64,000 nt of DNA from Citrobacter sp. FP75 (GTDB taxonomy: Bacteria; Pseudomonadota; Gammaproteobacteria; Enterobacterales; Enterobacteriaceae): positions 682,001 to 746,000 of the forward strand of contig NZ_JAFDOE010000002.1 of assembly GCF_018342065.1 (NCBI RefSeq), read 5' to 3'. Below the pieces are notes generated by a model. It was not told the origin of the DNA and did no database searches. It worked only from the letters and a program-made list of their open reading frames with translations. The translations under genes and the position numbers were made by a program. Below are positions 34,506 to 43,391 of this stretch, in pieces. Each line of letters opens with the position of its first letter. The first letter of the stretch is position 1.

Positions 34506-34995
34506 GCGCTGCCTTGTCGGGGCGGTGATGGCTATCGCCGCCACGCTGCCCGGTTTCCAGTCGCTTCATACCTCCGTTGAGGGGCTGAAACTGATCGCCG
34601 ATTACGAGGGATGCCGCCTGCAGCCTTATCAGTGCAGCGCGGGCGTGTGGACCGACGGGATCGGCAATACGTCCGGTGTGGTGCCGGGCAAAACTATCAC
34701 GGAACGGCAAGCGGCGCAGGGACTTATCACCAATGTGCTGCGCGTGGAGCGGGCGCTGGAAAAATGTGTGGTGCAGCCGATGCCGCAAAAGGTCTATGAC
34801 GCGGTGGTGTCGTTTGCTTTCAACGTGGGCACCGGCAACGCCTGCAGCTCCACGCTGGTTAAGTTGCTGAACCAGCGGCGCTGGGCGGATGCCTGCCATC
34901 AACTGCCGCGCTGGGTATATGTCAAAGGTGTGTTTAATCAGGGGCTGGACAACCGCCGCGCGCGGGAAATGGCCTGGTGCTTAAAAGGAGCATAA
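34486..34995 (+). CDS. K: SAR endolysin (phage lysozyme, GH24)
   Basis: A 169-residue muramidase. The N-terminal weakly hydrophobic segment (about 9-28, rich in Ala and Gly) is a signal-anchor-release domain. The lysozyme motif is E41-x8-C50-x5-T56, so Cys takes the place of the usual Asp; this E/C/T form is known in some SAR lysozymes. C43 and C50 could take part in disulfide switching. ATG 34486 has GGGGGG upstream; the longer frame from 34459 reads the holin gene. Confidence 0.9.
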   Translation: MNPSIVKRCLVGAVMAIAATLPGFQSLHTSVEGLKLIADYEGCRLQPYQCSAGVWTDGIGNTSGVVPGKTITERQAAQGLITNVLRVERALEKCVVQPMPQKVYDAVVSFAFNVGTGNACSSTLVKLLNQRRWADACHQLPRWVYVKGVFNQGLDNRRAREMAWCLKGA

Positions 34996-34999
34996 CGGA

Positions 35000-35377
35000 A
35001 TGAAAAAGAAAGTCATGAGCGTTTTTTTCCAGCTGGCATGGGCTGCGCTGTTGGTTATCAGCCTGCTGTATCCGCGCAGCGTTGCGCCGGTTCTGGTTGG
35101 TGCGTCTGTCTGGGTATCATGCTTCCTCGCCTGGCTGCTTGCTGCGCTGTGCGCTGTAGGGTGGTTCGCCGGAGATCGGGCGCGCGATGAGGTCAGGGCG
35201 GCATTGCTGAAATTCAGGGCGCACCCCGTAAAACCCGTGCGTACATGGGTAATCAGGCTGCTTATTGTTCTGTGCCTGGCGTTTTCTGGATGGGTGATCA
35301 CCCTGGTGTTTTACCTGCTGACGCTGGTTCTGTATCAGATTGCCCGCGCGCCGCTTCATGAGCCGATGGCGGCCTGA
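35000..35377 (+). CDS. lysA: Membrane protein in the lysA position
   Basis: A 125-residue protein with about four membrane segments (7-25, 29-56, 83-100 and 102-115). It lies where P2 encodes LysA, which tunes lysis timing as an antiholin-like protein. Direct similarity to P2 LysA is not obvious, so the function is inferred from place and topology. 4 bp after K; TGATG overlap with lysB. Confidence 0.65.
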   Translation: MKKKVMSVFFQLAWAALLVISLLYPRSVAPVLVGASVWVSCFLAWLLAALCAVGWFAGDRARDEVRAALLKFRAHPVKPVRTWVIRLLIVLCLAFSGWVITLVFYLLTLVLYQIARAPLHEPMAA

Positions 35378-35802
35378 TGCGTGCGCTGGCGGTAGTGCTG
35401 GCGCTGGCACTTGCGGCTCTGGGCTGGCAGTCGTGGCGGCTTAACAATGCCAGCCACACTATCGAGACGCAGGGCGCGGCGCTGAAAAGCAAAACGCAGG
35501 AGCTGACGAAGAAAAACAGCCAACTGATCGGCCTGTCCATTCTGACCGAAACCAACAGCCGGGAGCAGGCGCGGCTTTATGCGGCAGCGGAACAGACCAC
35601 CGCACTTCTGCGCAGCCGCCAGCACCGGATCGAGGAACTGAAACGTGAAAACGAGGATTTGCGCCGCTGGGCTGATACTCCTTTGCCTGCTGACATTATC
35701 CGGCTGCGGGAGCGTCCGGCCCTCGCCGGAGGTGCAGCTTACCGTGAGTGGCTGTCCCAGAGTGACGCAGTGCCGTCTGGAAAGGTCAGCGCCGCGCAGT
35801 AA
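35377..35802 (+). CDS. lysB: i-spanin (Rz-like)
   Basis: A 141-residue protein with one N-terminal membrane anchor (4-19) and a long coiled-coil periplasmic part (SKTQELTKKNSQL, IEELKRENEDLRRW), as in LysB/Rz. It pairs with LysC to join inner and outer membranes at lysis. The o-spanin gene is nested in its 3' half in another frame. Confidence 0.88.
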   Translation: MRALAVVLALALAALGWQSWRLNNASHTIETQGAALKSKTQELTKKNSQLIGLSILTETNSREQARLYAAAEQTTALLRSRQHRIEELKRENEDLRRWADTPLPADIIRLRERPALAGGAAYREWLSQSDAVPSGKVSAAQ

Positions 35803-35935
35803 CGGCGATCTGAGCGCGGTGCTGGATGAAACCGAGGCCGCCTGGGCGGTCTGTGCTGACAAAGTGGATACGATTATTGCGTGTCAGGAGCGAGACAGTG
35901 AACAAACCGCAGTCCTTACGCAGCGCCCTGAATAA
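35645..35935 (+). CDS. lysC: o-spanin lipoprotein (Rz1-like), nested in lysB
   Basis: A 96-residue outer-membrane lipoprotein. The signal peptide ends in the lipobox LSGC at residues 18-21. It starts inside lysB in another frame and runs past its end, the usual nested Rz/Rz1 plan. The last part overlaps the start of R. Confidence 0.85.
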   Translation: MKTRICAAGLILLCLLTLSGCGSVRPSPEVQLTVSGCPRVTQCRLERSAPRSNGDLSAVLDETEAAWAVCADKVDTIIACQERDSEQTAVLTQRPE

Positions 35936-36329
35936 AGCGGTTGCTTATGTCCGCGACAACCCGGACAAGCTGCACCTTTTCGTTGATAACGGCTCACTGG
36001 TGGCAACCGGTGCCAGCTCTATGTCATGGGAATACCGCTACACCCTGAACGTGGTGATCGAGGATTTCAGCGGCGACCAAAATTTGCTGATGGCTCCCGT
36101 GTTGCTGTGGCTCAGAGAAAACCAGCCGGACGCCATCAACAACCCGGACCTGCGCGAAAAACTGTTCACCTTTGAAGTGGATATTCTGCGCAATGATGTA
36201 TGCGATATCAGTCTGAATCTGCAACTGACAGAGCGTGTACTGGTCAGCACCGACGGCGGTATTTCGACGGTTGAGGCTGAGCCGGAACCCGACGAGCCAG
36301 AAGAAAGGTGGACGGTGAAACGTGGATAA
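35898..36329 (+). CDS. R: Tail completion protein R
   Basis: A 143-residue protein of the P2 R family, needed for tail completion. MNKPQSLRSALNKAVAYVRDNP and VVIEDFSGDQNLLMAPVLLWLREN are characteristic. GTG 35898 follows CAGGAGCGAGACA; longer frames from 35826 have no signal. It overlaps lysC upstream and S downstream. Confidence 0.9.
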   Translation: MNKPQSLRSALNKAVAYVRDNPDKLHLFVDNGSLVATGASSMSWEYRYTLNVVIEDFSGDQNLLMAPVLLWLRENQPDAINNPDLREKLFTFEVDILRNDVCDISLNLQLTERVLVSTDGGISTVEAEPEPDEPEERWTVKRG

Positions 36330-36768
36330 TCTGCATAAGGTGGATGAGTGGCTGGCGGCCCTGCTGGCGAATCTGGAGCCTGCCGCGCGCAGTCGCATGA
36401 TGCGCCAACTGGCGCAGGAATTGCGCCGCAATCAGCAGAACAATATTCGGCTGCAGCGTAATCCTGATGGTAGCGGATACGAGCCGCGAAAAGTTACGGC
36501 CCGAACCCAAAAGGGGCGCATCAAGCGGCAGATGTTCTCGAAACTTCGTACGGCGAAATACCTGAAAACTGCAGCCAGCGCGGATTCTGCAAGCGTAGCA
36601 TTTGCCGGGCAAGTGCAGCGCATTGCGCGGGTGCATCATTACGGTCTACGTGATCGTGTAAATTCTCGTGGAATTACAATAAAATATTCGTCTCGAAAAC
36701 TCCTCGGTATTAACAATAATGCGATTTTATCTATTGAAAATATGTTGGTGGATTGGTTTGTGAAATGA
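36322..36768 (+). CDS. S: Tail completion protein S, altered 3' end
   Basis: A 148-residue protein of the P2 S family (Phage_tail_S / virion morphogenesis). The first 115 residues are typical, including LARSMMRQLAQELRRNQQ-like helix and SGYEPRKVTAR. From about 36655 the base composition drops sharply to AT-rich while the frame stays open (ITIKYSSRKLLGINNNAI), suggesting that the 3' end came in with the neighbouring cargo gene. GTG start, 8-bp overlap with R. Confidence 0.87.
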   Translation: MDNLHKVDEWLAALLANLEPAARSRMMRQLAQELRRNQQNNIRLQRNPDGSGYEPRKVTARTQKGRIKRQMFSKLRTAKYLKTAASADSASVAFAGQVQRIARVHHYGLRDRVNSRGITIKYSSRKLLGINNNAILSIENMLVDWFVK

Positions 36769-36820
36769 TTTTTTGTCGCGCACACCACGTGGTAGTGCAC
36801 GCGATTTAACTCTCAGGATG

Positions 36821-37741
36821 TTATTTTTCTGATTTCGTCTCAAGGTTTCGCAAGGTGTTTGGAATTAGTGTTTCGCTAAATCCGGAAAGAGCGCATATTA
36901 CATAAATGGAAAAGGAAATGTCGCTATCCGTGTTCAAAAAACCAAATATTAAATTCCCCTTTAACATGAAGTATATTAATACGCCAGCGATAATTGAGAA
37001 CAAAATTCTTTCGGCACCATATGAGAAATAGTTTGATTTTTTTAATTCTCTGTCTGTGTGAAGGCTTTTTATTTTCAATGAGACGGAAATAAATCCCCCC
37101 ATTGATGCAAAGGCTGCTGCGTAAAATACAACAGGTATGAAGTGGTTGTCTTTTATAAAGTCTGTAGTTCGTGTAAGGTAAATAATGGCACTTAGGATAA
37201 TGGTAATGATTGAGAAAGTGATGGCTCCCAATTGATAATAGTTTCTTCCAAGCATCATGTTGGCATAATCAAGTTTAATATCATCATTGATTTTTTTGAA
37301 GTTATCGTCTGTAGGTTCAAGAATGCCCAAGAGAATAGAGGATAATACGGTTGCTGCTCTTTTTCTGTATATTGATGCGCAGTTATATCGATAACAGTTG
37401 GCAATAAACTCATCAAAGTGTGGTTTGCACTGTTGAAATAAAATTATTTTGGATTCATCGTATTCATCTTTGCTTTGGATGTACACGCGTAAGGATTCAT
37501 GTGTTGGTACATCTTGAACCTCATAAATAATAAATTCATCAAATCTAGAATACACTCTTGAAATTATATTTCCTGCGTAATCTGTTGCACCAACAGTAAA
37601 GTGTGCGATTCGTTCCTCTTGCCATTTTTCATACTTATCTGCACGTTCCTTAGCTTTCTGCAGCTCATCCCGCTCAATTGCGGTATCAATACTTATAACG
37701 TTTTCTTCTGCATCATTGCTTAAATTTGTTGTTTCGGTCAT
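36821..37741 (-). CDS. Cargo membrane protein between S and V
   Basis: A 306-residue protein of no family I know. A soluble N-terminal part of about 170 residues, with a charged helix (DELQKAKERADKYEKWQEER), is followed by four membrane segments (about residues 172-193, 203-226, 244-262 and 275-295). It is read against the late genes and is AT-rich, so it is a lysogenic-conversion gene expressed from its own promoter. ATG 37741 (MTETTNLSNDAEEN) is preferred; an upstream frame reaches 37840 but overlaps V and the Ogr site. An exclusion or sensing role is a guess. Confidence 0.65.
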   Translation of the reverse strand: MTETTNLSNDAEENVISIDTAIERDELQKAKERADKYEKWQEERIAHFTVGATDYAGNIISRVYSRFDEFIIYEVQDVPTHESLRVYIQSKDEYDESKIILFQQCKPHFDEFIANCYRYNCASIYRKRAATVLSSILLGILEPTDDNFKKINDDIKLDYANMMLGRNYYQLGAITFSIITIILSAIIYLTRTTDFIKDNHFIPVVFYAAAFASMGGFISVSLKIKSLHTDRELKKSNYFSYGAERILFSIIAGVLIYFMLKGNLIFGFLNTDSDISFSIYVICALSGFSETLIPNTLRNLETKSEK

Positions 37742-37765
37742 TTTCGCATGCTCTGTAAAAGGTGT

Positions 37766-37783
37766 TGTTTGATATCTGATACA
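37766..37783 (+). promoter_or_regulatory. Ogr/Delta activator site before V
   Basis: TGT (37766-37768), 12 bases, ACA (37781-37783), with flanking T/A extending the symmetry (GTTGT...ACAAC). It is the expected late promoter of the V-W-J-I-H-G operon, 48 bp before the V start, and has been kept although a cargo gene was inserted beside it. Confidence 0.8.
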
Positions 37784-37830
37784 ACTAGGCAAGAACGTAA
37801 ATATACGTTTTATCGAGTTATATTTAAAGA

Positions 37831-38409
37831 ATGAACGCACAACTGACCGAAATCATGCGCCTTATCACCAACCTGATCCGCACCGGCACTGTGACCGAAG
37901 TGGATCGGAAGAAATGGCTGTGCCGGGTGAAAGTGGGCGAGCTTGAAACCAACTGGATTAACTGGCTGACGCTGCGTGCCGGTGGTGCCCGTACATGGTG
38001 GTGTCCGTCGCCGGATGAACAGGTGGTGGTGCTGAGTATGGGTGGCAATCTGGAAACCGCATTTGTGCTGCCTGCCATCTACTCGAATCAGTTTCCGCCG
38101 CCGTCGGATTCCGTGGACGGCTGCGTGACGGAGTACCCGGACGGGGGCTGGTTTGAGTATGAACCTGCCACCGGACGGTGGCATGTCCGGGGTATCAAAT
38201 CCATGGTGATCGAAGCGGTGGACAATATCACCCTCAAAACCGGTGAGTTTGTGGTGGAGGCTGACACTATGCGCATTAACAGCGAGGTGGTGATCAATGG
38301 CAGCGTCAGCCAGGGCGGCGGTGCAATGAGTTCTAACGGGATCGTAGTTGATGACCATGAGCATACTGGTGTTCTGAAAGGCGGCGACAACACGGGAGGT
38401 CCGGTATGA
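37831..38409 (+). CDS. V: Baseplate spike protein
   Basis: A 192-residue protein of the P2 V family, the trimeric membrane-piercing spike. The N-terminal OB fold (about 15-90) is followed by a beta-helix and a C-terminal tip with HEHTGV near residue 177, the His-x-His that binds iron in P2 gpV. 4-bp overlap with W. Confidence 0.92.
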   Translation: MNAQLTEIMRLITNLIRTGTVTEVDRKKWLCRVKVGELETNWINWLTLRAGGARTWWCPSPDEQVVVLSMGGNLETAFVLPAIYSNQFPPPSDSVDGCVTEYPDGGWFEYEPATGRWHVRGIKSMVIEAVDNITLKTGEFVVEADTMRINSEVVINGSVSQGGGAMSSNGIVVDDHEHTGVLKGGDNTGGPV

Positions 38410-38765
38410 CGTTGTATATCGGTATGAGCAGGAATGACGGGCAGGCCATTTCAGATACAGACCATCTGCGCCAGTCGGTGCGGGATATTCTGCTGACGCC
38501 GCAGGGCAGCCGTCTTGCCCGCCGGGAATATGGCTCCCTGCTGTCTGCCCTGATTGACCAGCCGCAGAACCCGGCGCTGCGCCTGCAGATTATGTCTGCG
38601 GTCTATGTGGCGCTGAACCGCTGGGAACCGCGCCTTACGCTGGACTCCATCACCATCAACGGCAATTTTGACGGCTCTATGGTGGTTGAACTTACCGGAC
38701 ACGGCAATAACGGCGCACCGGTTTCCCTTTCCGTATCAACAGGAGCAGACAATGGCAGTCATTGA
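38406..38765 (+). CDS. W: Baseplate protein W (gp25-like)
   Basis: A 119-residue baseplate wedge protein of the P2 W / T4 gp25 family. SVRDILLTPQGSRLARREYGS holds the conserved sheath-nucleating region with the REYG motif. Starts inside V, overlaps J by 14 bp. Confidence 0.92.
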   Translation: MTLYIGMSRNDGQAISDTDHLRQSVRDILLTPQGSRLARREYGSLLSALIDQPQNPALRLQIMSAVYVALNRWEPRLTLDSITINGNFDGSMVVELTGHGNNGAPVSLSVSTGADNGSH

Positions 38766-39660
38766 CCTTTCCCGGCTACCGCCGCCGCAGATTGTGGACG
38801 TGCCGGACTTTGAGGCATTGCTGGCAGAACGCAAGGCCGCCTTTGTGGCCCTCCATCCGGCTGATGAACAGGAAGCCGTTATGCGCACGTTAGCGCTGGA
38901 GTCAGAACCCGTCACCAAACTGCTGCAGGAAAATACTTACCGAGAAATCCTGCTGCGCCAGCGTATTAATGAGGCTGCGCAGGCGGTCATGGTGGCCTAT
39001 TCCATGGGAAATGACCTTGAACAACTGGCAGGTAACTGCAACGTGAAGCGCCTGACGGTAGTCCCTGCCGATAATGACGCGGTGCCGCCGGTGGCCGCAG
39101 TGATGGAAAGTGATGAAGCATTACGCCAGCGCATTCCTGCAGCATTTGAGGGGCTGTCCGTTGCAGGGCCGACGGGAGCCTATGAGTTCCACGCCACAAG
39201 TGCCGACGGGCGCGTGGCTGATGCCAGCGCAACCAGTCCTGCACCGGCTGAGGTGGTGCTTACCGTACTGAGCCGCGAGGGTGATGGTACGGCAGGGGCT
39301 GACCTGCTGGCGGTGGTTGAGCAGGCGCTTAACAGTGAAAAGGTTCGCCCGGTGGCAGACCGCCTGACGGTGCGCAGCGCTGAAATTATTCCGTACAGCG
39401 TGGATGCGACGATCTTCCTTTATCCGGGGCCGGAGGCTGAGCCGGTGATGGCAGAAGCAAAAGCCAGCCTGCAGAAATACATCGCCAGTCAGACGCGGCT
39501 GGGACGTGATATCCGCCGCAGCGCCATTTATGCCGCGTTGCACGTGGAGGGCGTCCAGCGTGTGGAACTGACGTCCCCGCTGGGTGATGTGGTGCTGGAT
39601 AAGACGCAGGCGGCATCCTGTACTGAATGGAGCGTCACCAACGGGGGCACGGATGAATAG
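38752..39660 (+). CDS. J: Baseplate protein J
   Basis: A 302-residue baseplate wedge protein of the P2 J / Mu gp47 family. It begins MAVIDLSRLPPPQIVDVPDF and contains VMVAYSMGNDLEQLAGNCNV. ATG 38752 follows AGGAGCAGACA; longer frames only read W. Confidence 0.92.
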   Translation: MAVIDLSRLPPPQIVDVPDFEALLAERKAAFVALHPADEQEAVMRTLALESEPVTKLLQENTYREILLRQRINEAAQAVMVAYSMGNDLEQLAGNCNVKRLTVVPADNDAVPPVAAVMESDEALRQRIPAAFEGLSVAGPTGAYEFHATSADGRVADASATSPAPAEVVLTVLSREGDGTAGADLLAVVEQALNSEKVRPVADRLTVRSAEIIPYSVDATIFLYPGPEAEPVMAEAKASLQKYIASQTRLGRDIRRSAIYAALHVEGVQRVELTSPLGDVVLDKTQAASCTEWSVTNGGTDE

Positions 39661-40258
39661 CCTGTTGCCGCCGGGTTCGTCGCCGCTTGAGCGCCGACTG
39701 ACGCAGACCTGCAGTGGGATTTCCGATCTGCAGGTATCGCTGCGTGATTTGTGGAACCCGGCAACCTGCCCGGTCAGATTCCTGCCTTATCTGGCCTGGG
39801 CGTTTTCTGTTGACCGCTGGGATGAGAGCTGGACAGAAAGCGTCAAGCGCCGCGTTGTGCAGGACGCTTTTTATATCCATCAGCACAAGGGGACAACCAG
39901 CGCCGTGCGGCGCGTGGTGGAGCCGTTCGGCTTTCTGATCCGCATCATTGAGTGGTGGCAGACTGGCGAAACACCGGGGACGTTCCGTCTGGATATTGGC
40001 GTGCAGGACCAGGGCATAACAGAAGAAACCTATCTGGAGCTGGAGCGTCTGATCGGTGATGCCAAACCGTGCAGCCGTCATCTGGTTGGCATGTCCATCA
40101 ACCTGCAGACAGGCGGCCCGTATTTTGTGGGTGCAGCCACTTATACCGGCGAAGAAATCACGATCTACCCGTATATAAACGAAACCATTATTTCCGGCGG
40201 CACCGCATATGAGGGCGGCGCGGTCCATGTTATTGACACGATGAGAGTGAACCCATGA
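39653..40258 (+). CDS. I: Tail protein I
   Basis: A 201-residue baseplate protein of the P2 I family, linking baseplate and tail fibres. MNSLLPPGSSPLERRLTQTC and CPVRFLPYLAWAFSVDRWDE are typical. 8-bp overlap with J; 4-bp overlap with H. Confidence 0.92.
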   Translation: MNSLLPPGSSPLERRLTQTCSGISDLQVSLRDLWNPATCPVRFLPYLAWAFSVDRWDESWTESVKRRVVQDAFYIHQHKGTTSAVRRVVEPFGFLIRIIEWWQTGETPGTFRLDIGVQDQGITEETYLELERLIGDAKPCSRHLVGMSINLQTGGPYFVGAATYTGEEITIYPYINETIISGGTAYEGGAVHVIDTMRVNP

Positions 40259-41646
40259 GCGCAAAATTTTACACCCTGCTGACGGATATCGGCGCGGCGA
40301 AACTGGCAAGCGCCGCCGCGCTCGGTGTCCCACTAAAAATTACCCATATGGCGGTGGGCAGCGGTGGCGGTGTGCTGCCCACACCCAACGCGCAACAGAC
40401 CGCGTTAGTGGCTGAGGAACGCCGCGCAGCGCTGAATATGCTGTATATCGACCCACAGAACAGCAGCCAGATTATTGCTGAGCAGGTGATCCCGGAAAAT
40501 GAGGGCGGGTGGTGGATTCGTGAAGTCGGCCTGTTTGATGAAACAGGTGCGCTGATTGCTGTGGGAAACTGCCCGGAGAGCTACAAGCCGAAGCTGGCGG
40601 AGGGCAGCGGACGCACGCAGACCGTGCGTATGGTACTGATTACCAGCAGCACCGATAACATCACCCTGAAAATTGACCCTGCAGTGGTTCTGGCAACCCG
40701 CAAATATGTCGATCAGGTTGCCACAGGGATGCTTAAGAAAGCCGAGAATGGTGCTGATATTCCTGACAAGCTGAAGTTTTTACAGAATATAGGGCTGTTC
40801 AATATCGTTAACCCAACAAGCCCAAATCAGACGGTGCTTTATACCCCGGATATGAAGAAATGCCTGGTTATTCGTGAAGACGGGTCATGGGGCGCAAGGG
40901 TGGTCAATAATGGCCAGGTGATAGCGCTGAAAGTGAATGAAGGTGGGACCGGGGCAATGACAGCAGAAGACGCAAGAAAAAATCTTGGTCTTGATATCCT
41001 GCTGAACGGTAAGCAGCCGCTGAACGAAGTGCTGACAGCCTTTGCCGGACTGATGATGCAGCAGAATACCCTGCCTTATTTCACGGGAAATAAACAGGCG
41101 GCAGTGACCGCTATCAGTGAGTTTATGCGCGTGATGCTGGGGAAAGGGGATGCAGCCAGTATTGCAGCTTATCTGGGAATGGGGAGCGGTGCGCCGATGA
41201 TTGGCTCACCTTTCGCATGGCCTTTGGCGCAGATGCCGAGTGACGTGTTTGATGACATGAAAAACATGGTTTTTCTGAAAGTGAATGGCGCGCCATTTGA
41301 TAAGAATAAATACAGCAAGTTAGGTGTTACATACCCGTCGGGCGTGTTGCCAGATATGCGCGGCGAATTCATGCGGGGTTATGACGACGGACGCGGGGTT
41401 AACCCTTCTCAGGCTTTGCTCGGTTGGGCTGCCGATGAGTTCAAAACACACAAACATCCCTTTATGGGGTCAGGCGGTGCAGCCGGGAATAATACCGTTT
41501 TTGGTGTCGAAACAGGTATCAGGGGAATTTATACCAATGGCATTAACCAGCCTGATGGCTCAGTAGCGCCTGCATTTCAGGATCCTGGTGGAACTGAAAC
41601 TCGCCCACGTAGCGTGGCATTTAATTTTATTGTGAGGGCGGCGTAA
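40255..41646 (+). CDS. H: Tail fibre protein H
   Basis: A 463-residue tail fibre. The N-terminal 150 residues are the conserved P2 H baseplate-binding domain (DUF3751): KFYTLLTDIGAAKLASAAAL and GGWWIREVGLFDE. The middle is short. The C-terminal collar-like part has LPDMRGEFMRGYDDGRGV and FKTHKHPFMGSGG, involved in receptor binding. P2 H is longer, so this fibre has a reduced shaft and a different host range is likely. Confidence 0.9.
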   Translation: MSAKFYTLLTDIGAAKLASAAALGVPLKITHMAVGSGGGVLPTPNAQQTALVAEERRAALNMLYIDPQNSSQIIAEQVIPENEGGWWIREVGLFDETGALIAVGNCPESYKPKLAEGSGRTQTVRMVLITSSTDNITLKIDPAVVLATRKYVDQVATGMLKKAENGADIPDKLKFLQNIGLFNIVNPTSPNQTVLYTPDMKKCLVIREDGSWGARVVNNGQVIALKVNEGGTGAMTAEDARKNLGLDILLNGKQPLNEVLTAFAGLMMQQNTLPYFTGNKQAAVTAISEFMRVMLGKGDAASIAAYLGMGSGAPMIGSPFAWPLAQMPSDVFDDMKNMVFLKVNGAPFDKNKYSKLGVTYPSGVLPDMRGEFMRGYDDGRGVNPSQALLGWAADEFKTHKHPFMGSGGAAGNNTVFGVETGIRGIYTNGINQPDGSVAPAFQDPGGTETRPRSVAFNFIVRAA

Positions 41647-42248
41647 TGGCTAAAGCGACACTGAACAAAAACGGTATTGCTACTAAAGCCGGTGATATCA
41701 CCGTTTATAATTATGCGAGTGGTACGGGAGAATATTTGTCTGTGTCAGTCGAATACCTGCCTGTCGGGGTGGGTATTCCTGCCGACTCATGTACAGATGC
41801 GCCGCCTGTGAAAAAGAGTGGTTTTACTGTTTGCCGTAATTTGGGTCGTAGTATCTGGGAGTATGTCGAAGACCACCGGGGCGAGATAGTCTATGAAACG
41901 GTGACAGGCAAGCCGATAGTCATTTCTGTGCCGGGAGCGTATGCCGACAGTATAACCCGCATAGCACCGTCAACACCTTATGATACCTGGAACGGCAGTG
42001 AGTGGGTTACAGATGAGAAGATGCAGAAAAACGCTCAGGTGAAGGCGGCAGAACAGAAAAAATCCGCACTGCTGGCTGGTGCTCAAAGTACCATCAGCCT
42101 GTGGCAGACTGAGCTACAACTCGGTCTTATCAGTGATGAGGACAAAGTTAAACTGATATTATGGATGCATTACATTCGCGACTTGCAGGCCATAAAAACA
42201 TCTGAGGCACCTGATGTTTTTTGGCCTGAAGAACCTGAGTTAGCTTAG
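41646..42248 (+). CDS. G: Tail fibre assembly chaperone
   Basis: A 200-residue protein of the tail fibre assembly (Tfa, Caudo_TAP) family. The C-terminal half with DEKMQKNAQVKAAEQKKSAL and WQTELQLGLISDEDK is characteristic. It starts on the last base of the H stop codon and would fold the H tip. Its 3' end overlaps the convergent acyltransferase by 9 bp. Confidence 0.9.
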   Translation: MAKATLNKNGIATKAGDITVYNYASGTGEYLSVSVEYLPVGVGIPADSCTDAPPVKKSGFTVCRNLGRSIWEYVEDHRGEIVYETVTGKPIVISVPGAYADSITRIAPSTPYDTWNGSEWVTDEKMQKNAQVKAAEQKKSALLAGAQSTISLWQTELQLGLISDEDKVKLILWMHYIRDLQAIKTSEAPDVFWPEEPELA

Positions 42249-43292
42249 CTCTAAAGATGAATTCGGCTTACGTCGCCAGTTCAGGATGAAAGATTTAATT
42301 GTCTTATTATCCTCAACGAAATGATAGCAAGCCGAAGCCATCAATAAATTGATGACGGCCAAAAGTGTCCAGATAAACCATGTAGGGAATGATGCAAGGC
42401 TGTCATGATATTTTGTTATGTAAATCATTATAGGTAATTGCATCAAATAAAATGAATAGCTTATTTTCCCTAAATATATCAACGGTAGGGTGAATGTGTT
42501 TTTATTAATTGCTGCAGTTGCGAGATAATAAACAACAATACATGTTGCTGGTAGTGTTGCATAGTTGTTTTGCATCCAGCCATTATTGTTGGACGGAGAA
42601 ATGAAAAATAGAGATGCTATTGCAAGAATAAACAGGGGGGTGTTAAATCGGGTAAAACGAAAGCCGCGAGAAAAAATACAACCAATTGCTACCCCTGCGA
42701 CAAATTCTGGCAGGCGATGAATAGGGCTGACATAATAACGAGGAAAAGCCGCGCTATTAGTTAATATCATAGATGTTGGTATGATTATTGATGATATCAA
42801 TACTGCAATGCCTAATGCGAGAACCGGTCTTTTTTTAATTACTGGCAACAGGAATGGGAAAACAAGATAAAAAAACATTTCGGTTGAAACGGACCAGGAA
42901 CCGCCGAAATTCCATTGGCTAAAACTATCCGGGAACCACGACTGTGCAGTAGTTAAAAATAATAAAACATATGTGGTGATTTGCGTTATGTTGTACTCAA
43001 AAAGGAAAGGGACTGTAATTAATCCCATGACCAGATAGGCAGGGAATATTCTGGCAATTCGGGAACGATAGTAATTTTCTTTAATGCCATTTCTTGATGC
43101 CCACGCCATGACAAAACCAGAAAGAACAAAGAAGAAAGACATCCCGATAGCTCCATTGTTGATAACAGACTGCAGCCAGTCAGAAACATCAGCCTTATAT
43201 CTGATATTACAGTGAAATAAAAACACATAGAAAGCAGTAACAAAGCGGAATATCGTTAATCCGTGAAGGTCATTTCTGATGTTCATAGTCAT
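42240..43292 (-). CDS. OafA-type membrane acyltransferase (conversion gene)
   Basis: A 350-residue Acyl_transf_3 protein with about ten membrane segments. LTIFRFVTAFYVFLFHCN carries the conserved catalytic-region Arg and His, and GMSFFFVLSGFVMAWASR and YYRSRIARIFPAYLV are family motifs. Such enzymes O-acetylate surface polysaccharide. It is AT-rich, read against the late genes, and sits between G and FI, the place of the Z/fun exclusion gene in P2. It would change O-antigen and so block adsorption by other phages (inference). ATG 43286 is an alternative start. Confidence 0.85.
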   Translation of the reverse strand: MTMNIRNDLHGLTIFRFVTAFYVFLFHCNIRYKADVSDWLQSVINNGAIGMSFFFVLSGFVMAWASRNGIKENYYRSRIARIFPAYLVMGLITVPFLFEYNITQITTYVLLFLTTAQSWFPDSFSQWNFGGSWSVSTEMFFYLVFPFLLPVIKKRPVLALGIAVLISSIIIPTSMILTNSAAFPRYYVSPIHRLPEFVAGVAIGCIFSRGFRFTRFNTPLFILAIASLFFISPSNNNGWMQNNYATLPATCIVVYYLATAAINKNTFTLPLIYLGKISYSFYLMQLPIMIYITKYHDSLASFPTWFIWTLLAVINLLMASACYHFVEDNKTIKSFILNWRRKPNSSLELS

Positions 43293-43391
43293 GTTCAGGT
43301 TAAATTTTTACTGATGCTATCACAGCATTTGATGGTAACACCCATCGATTTCTTCATTCTAAGTCAAAATGCAGTTTCTTACTCTCTAAAT

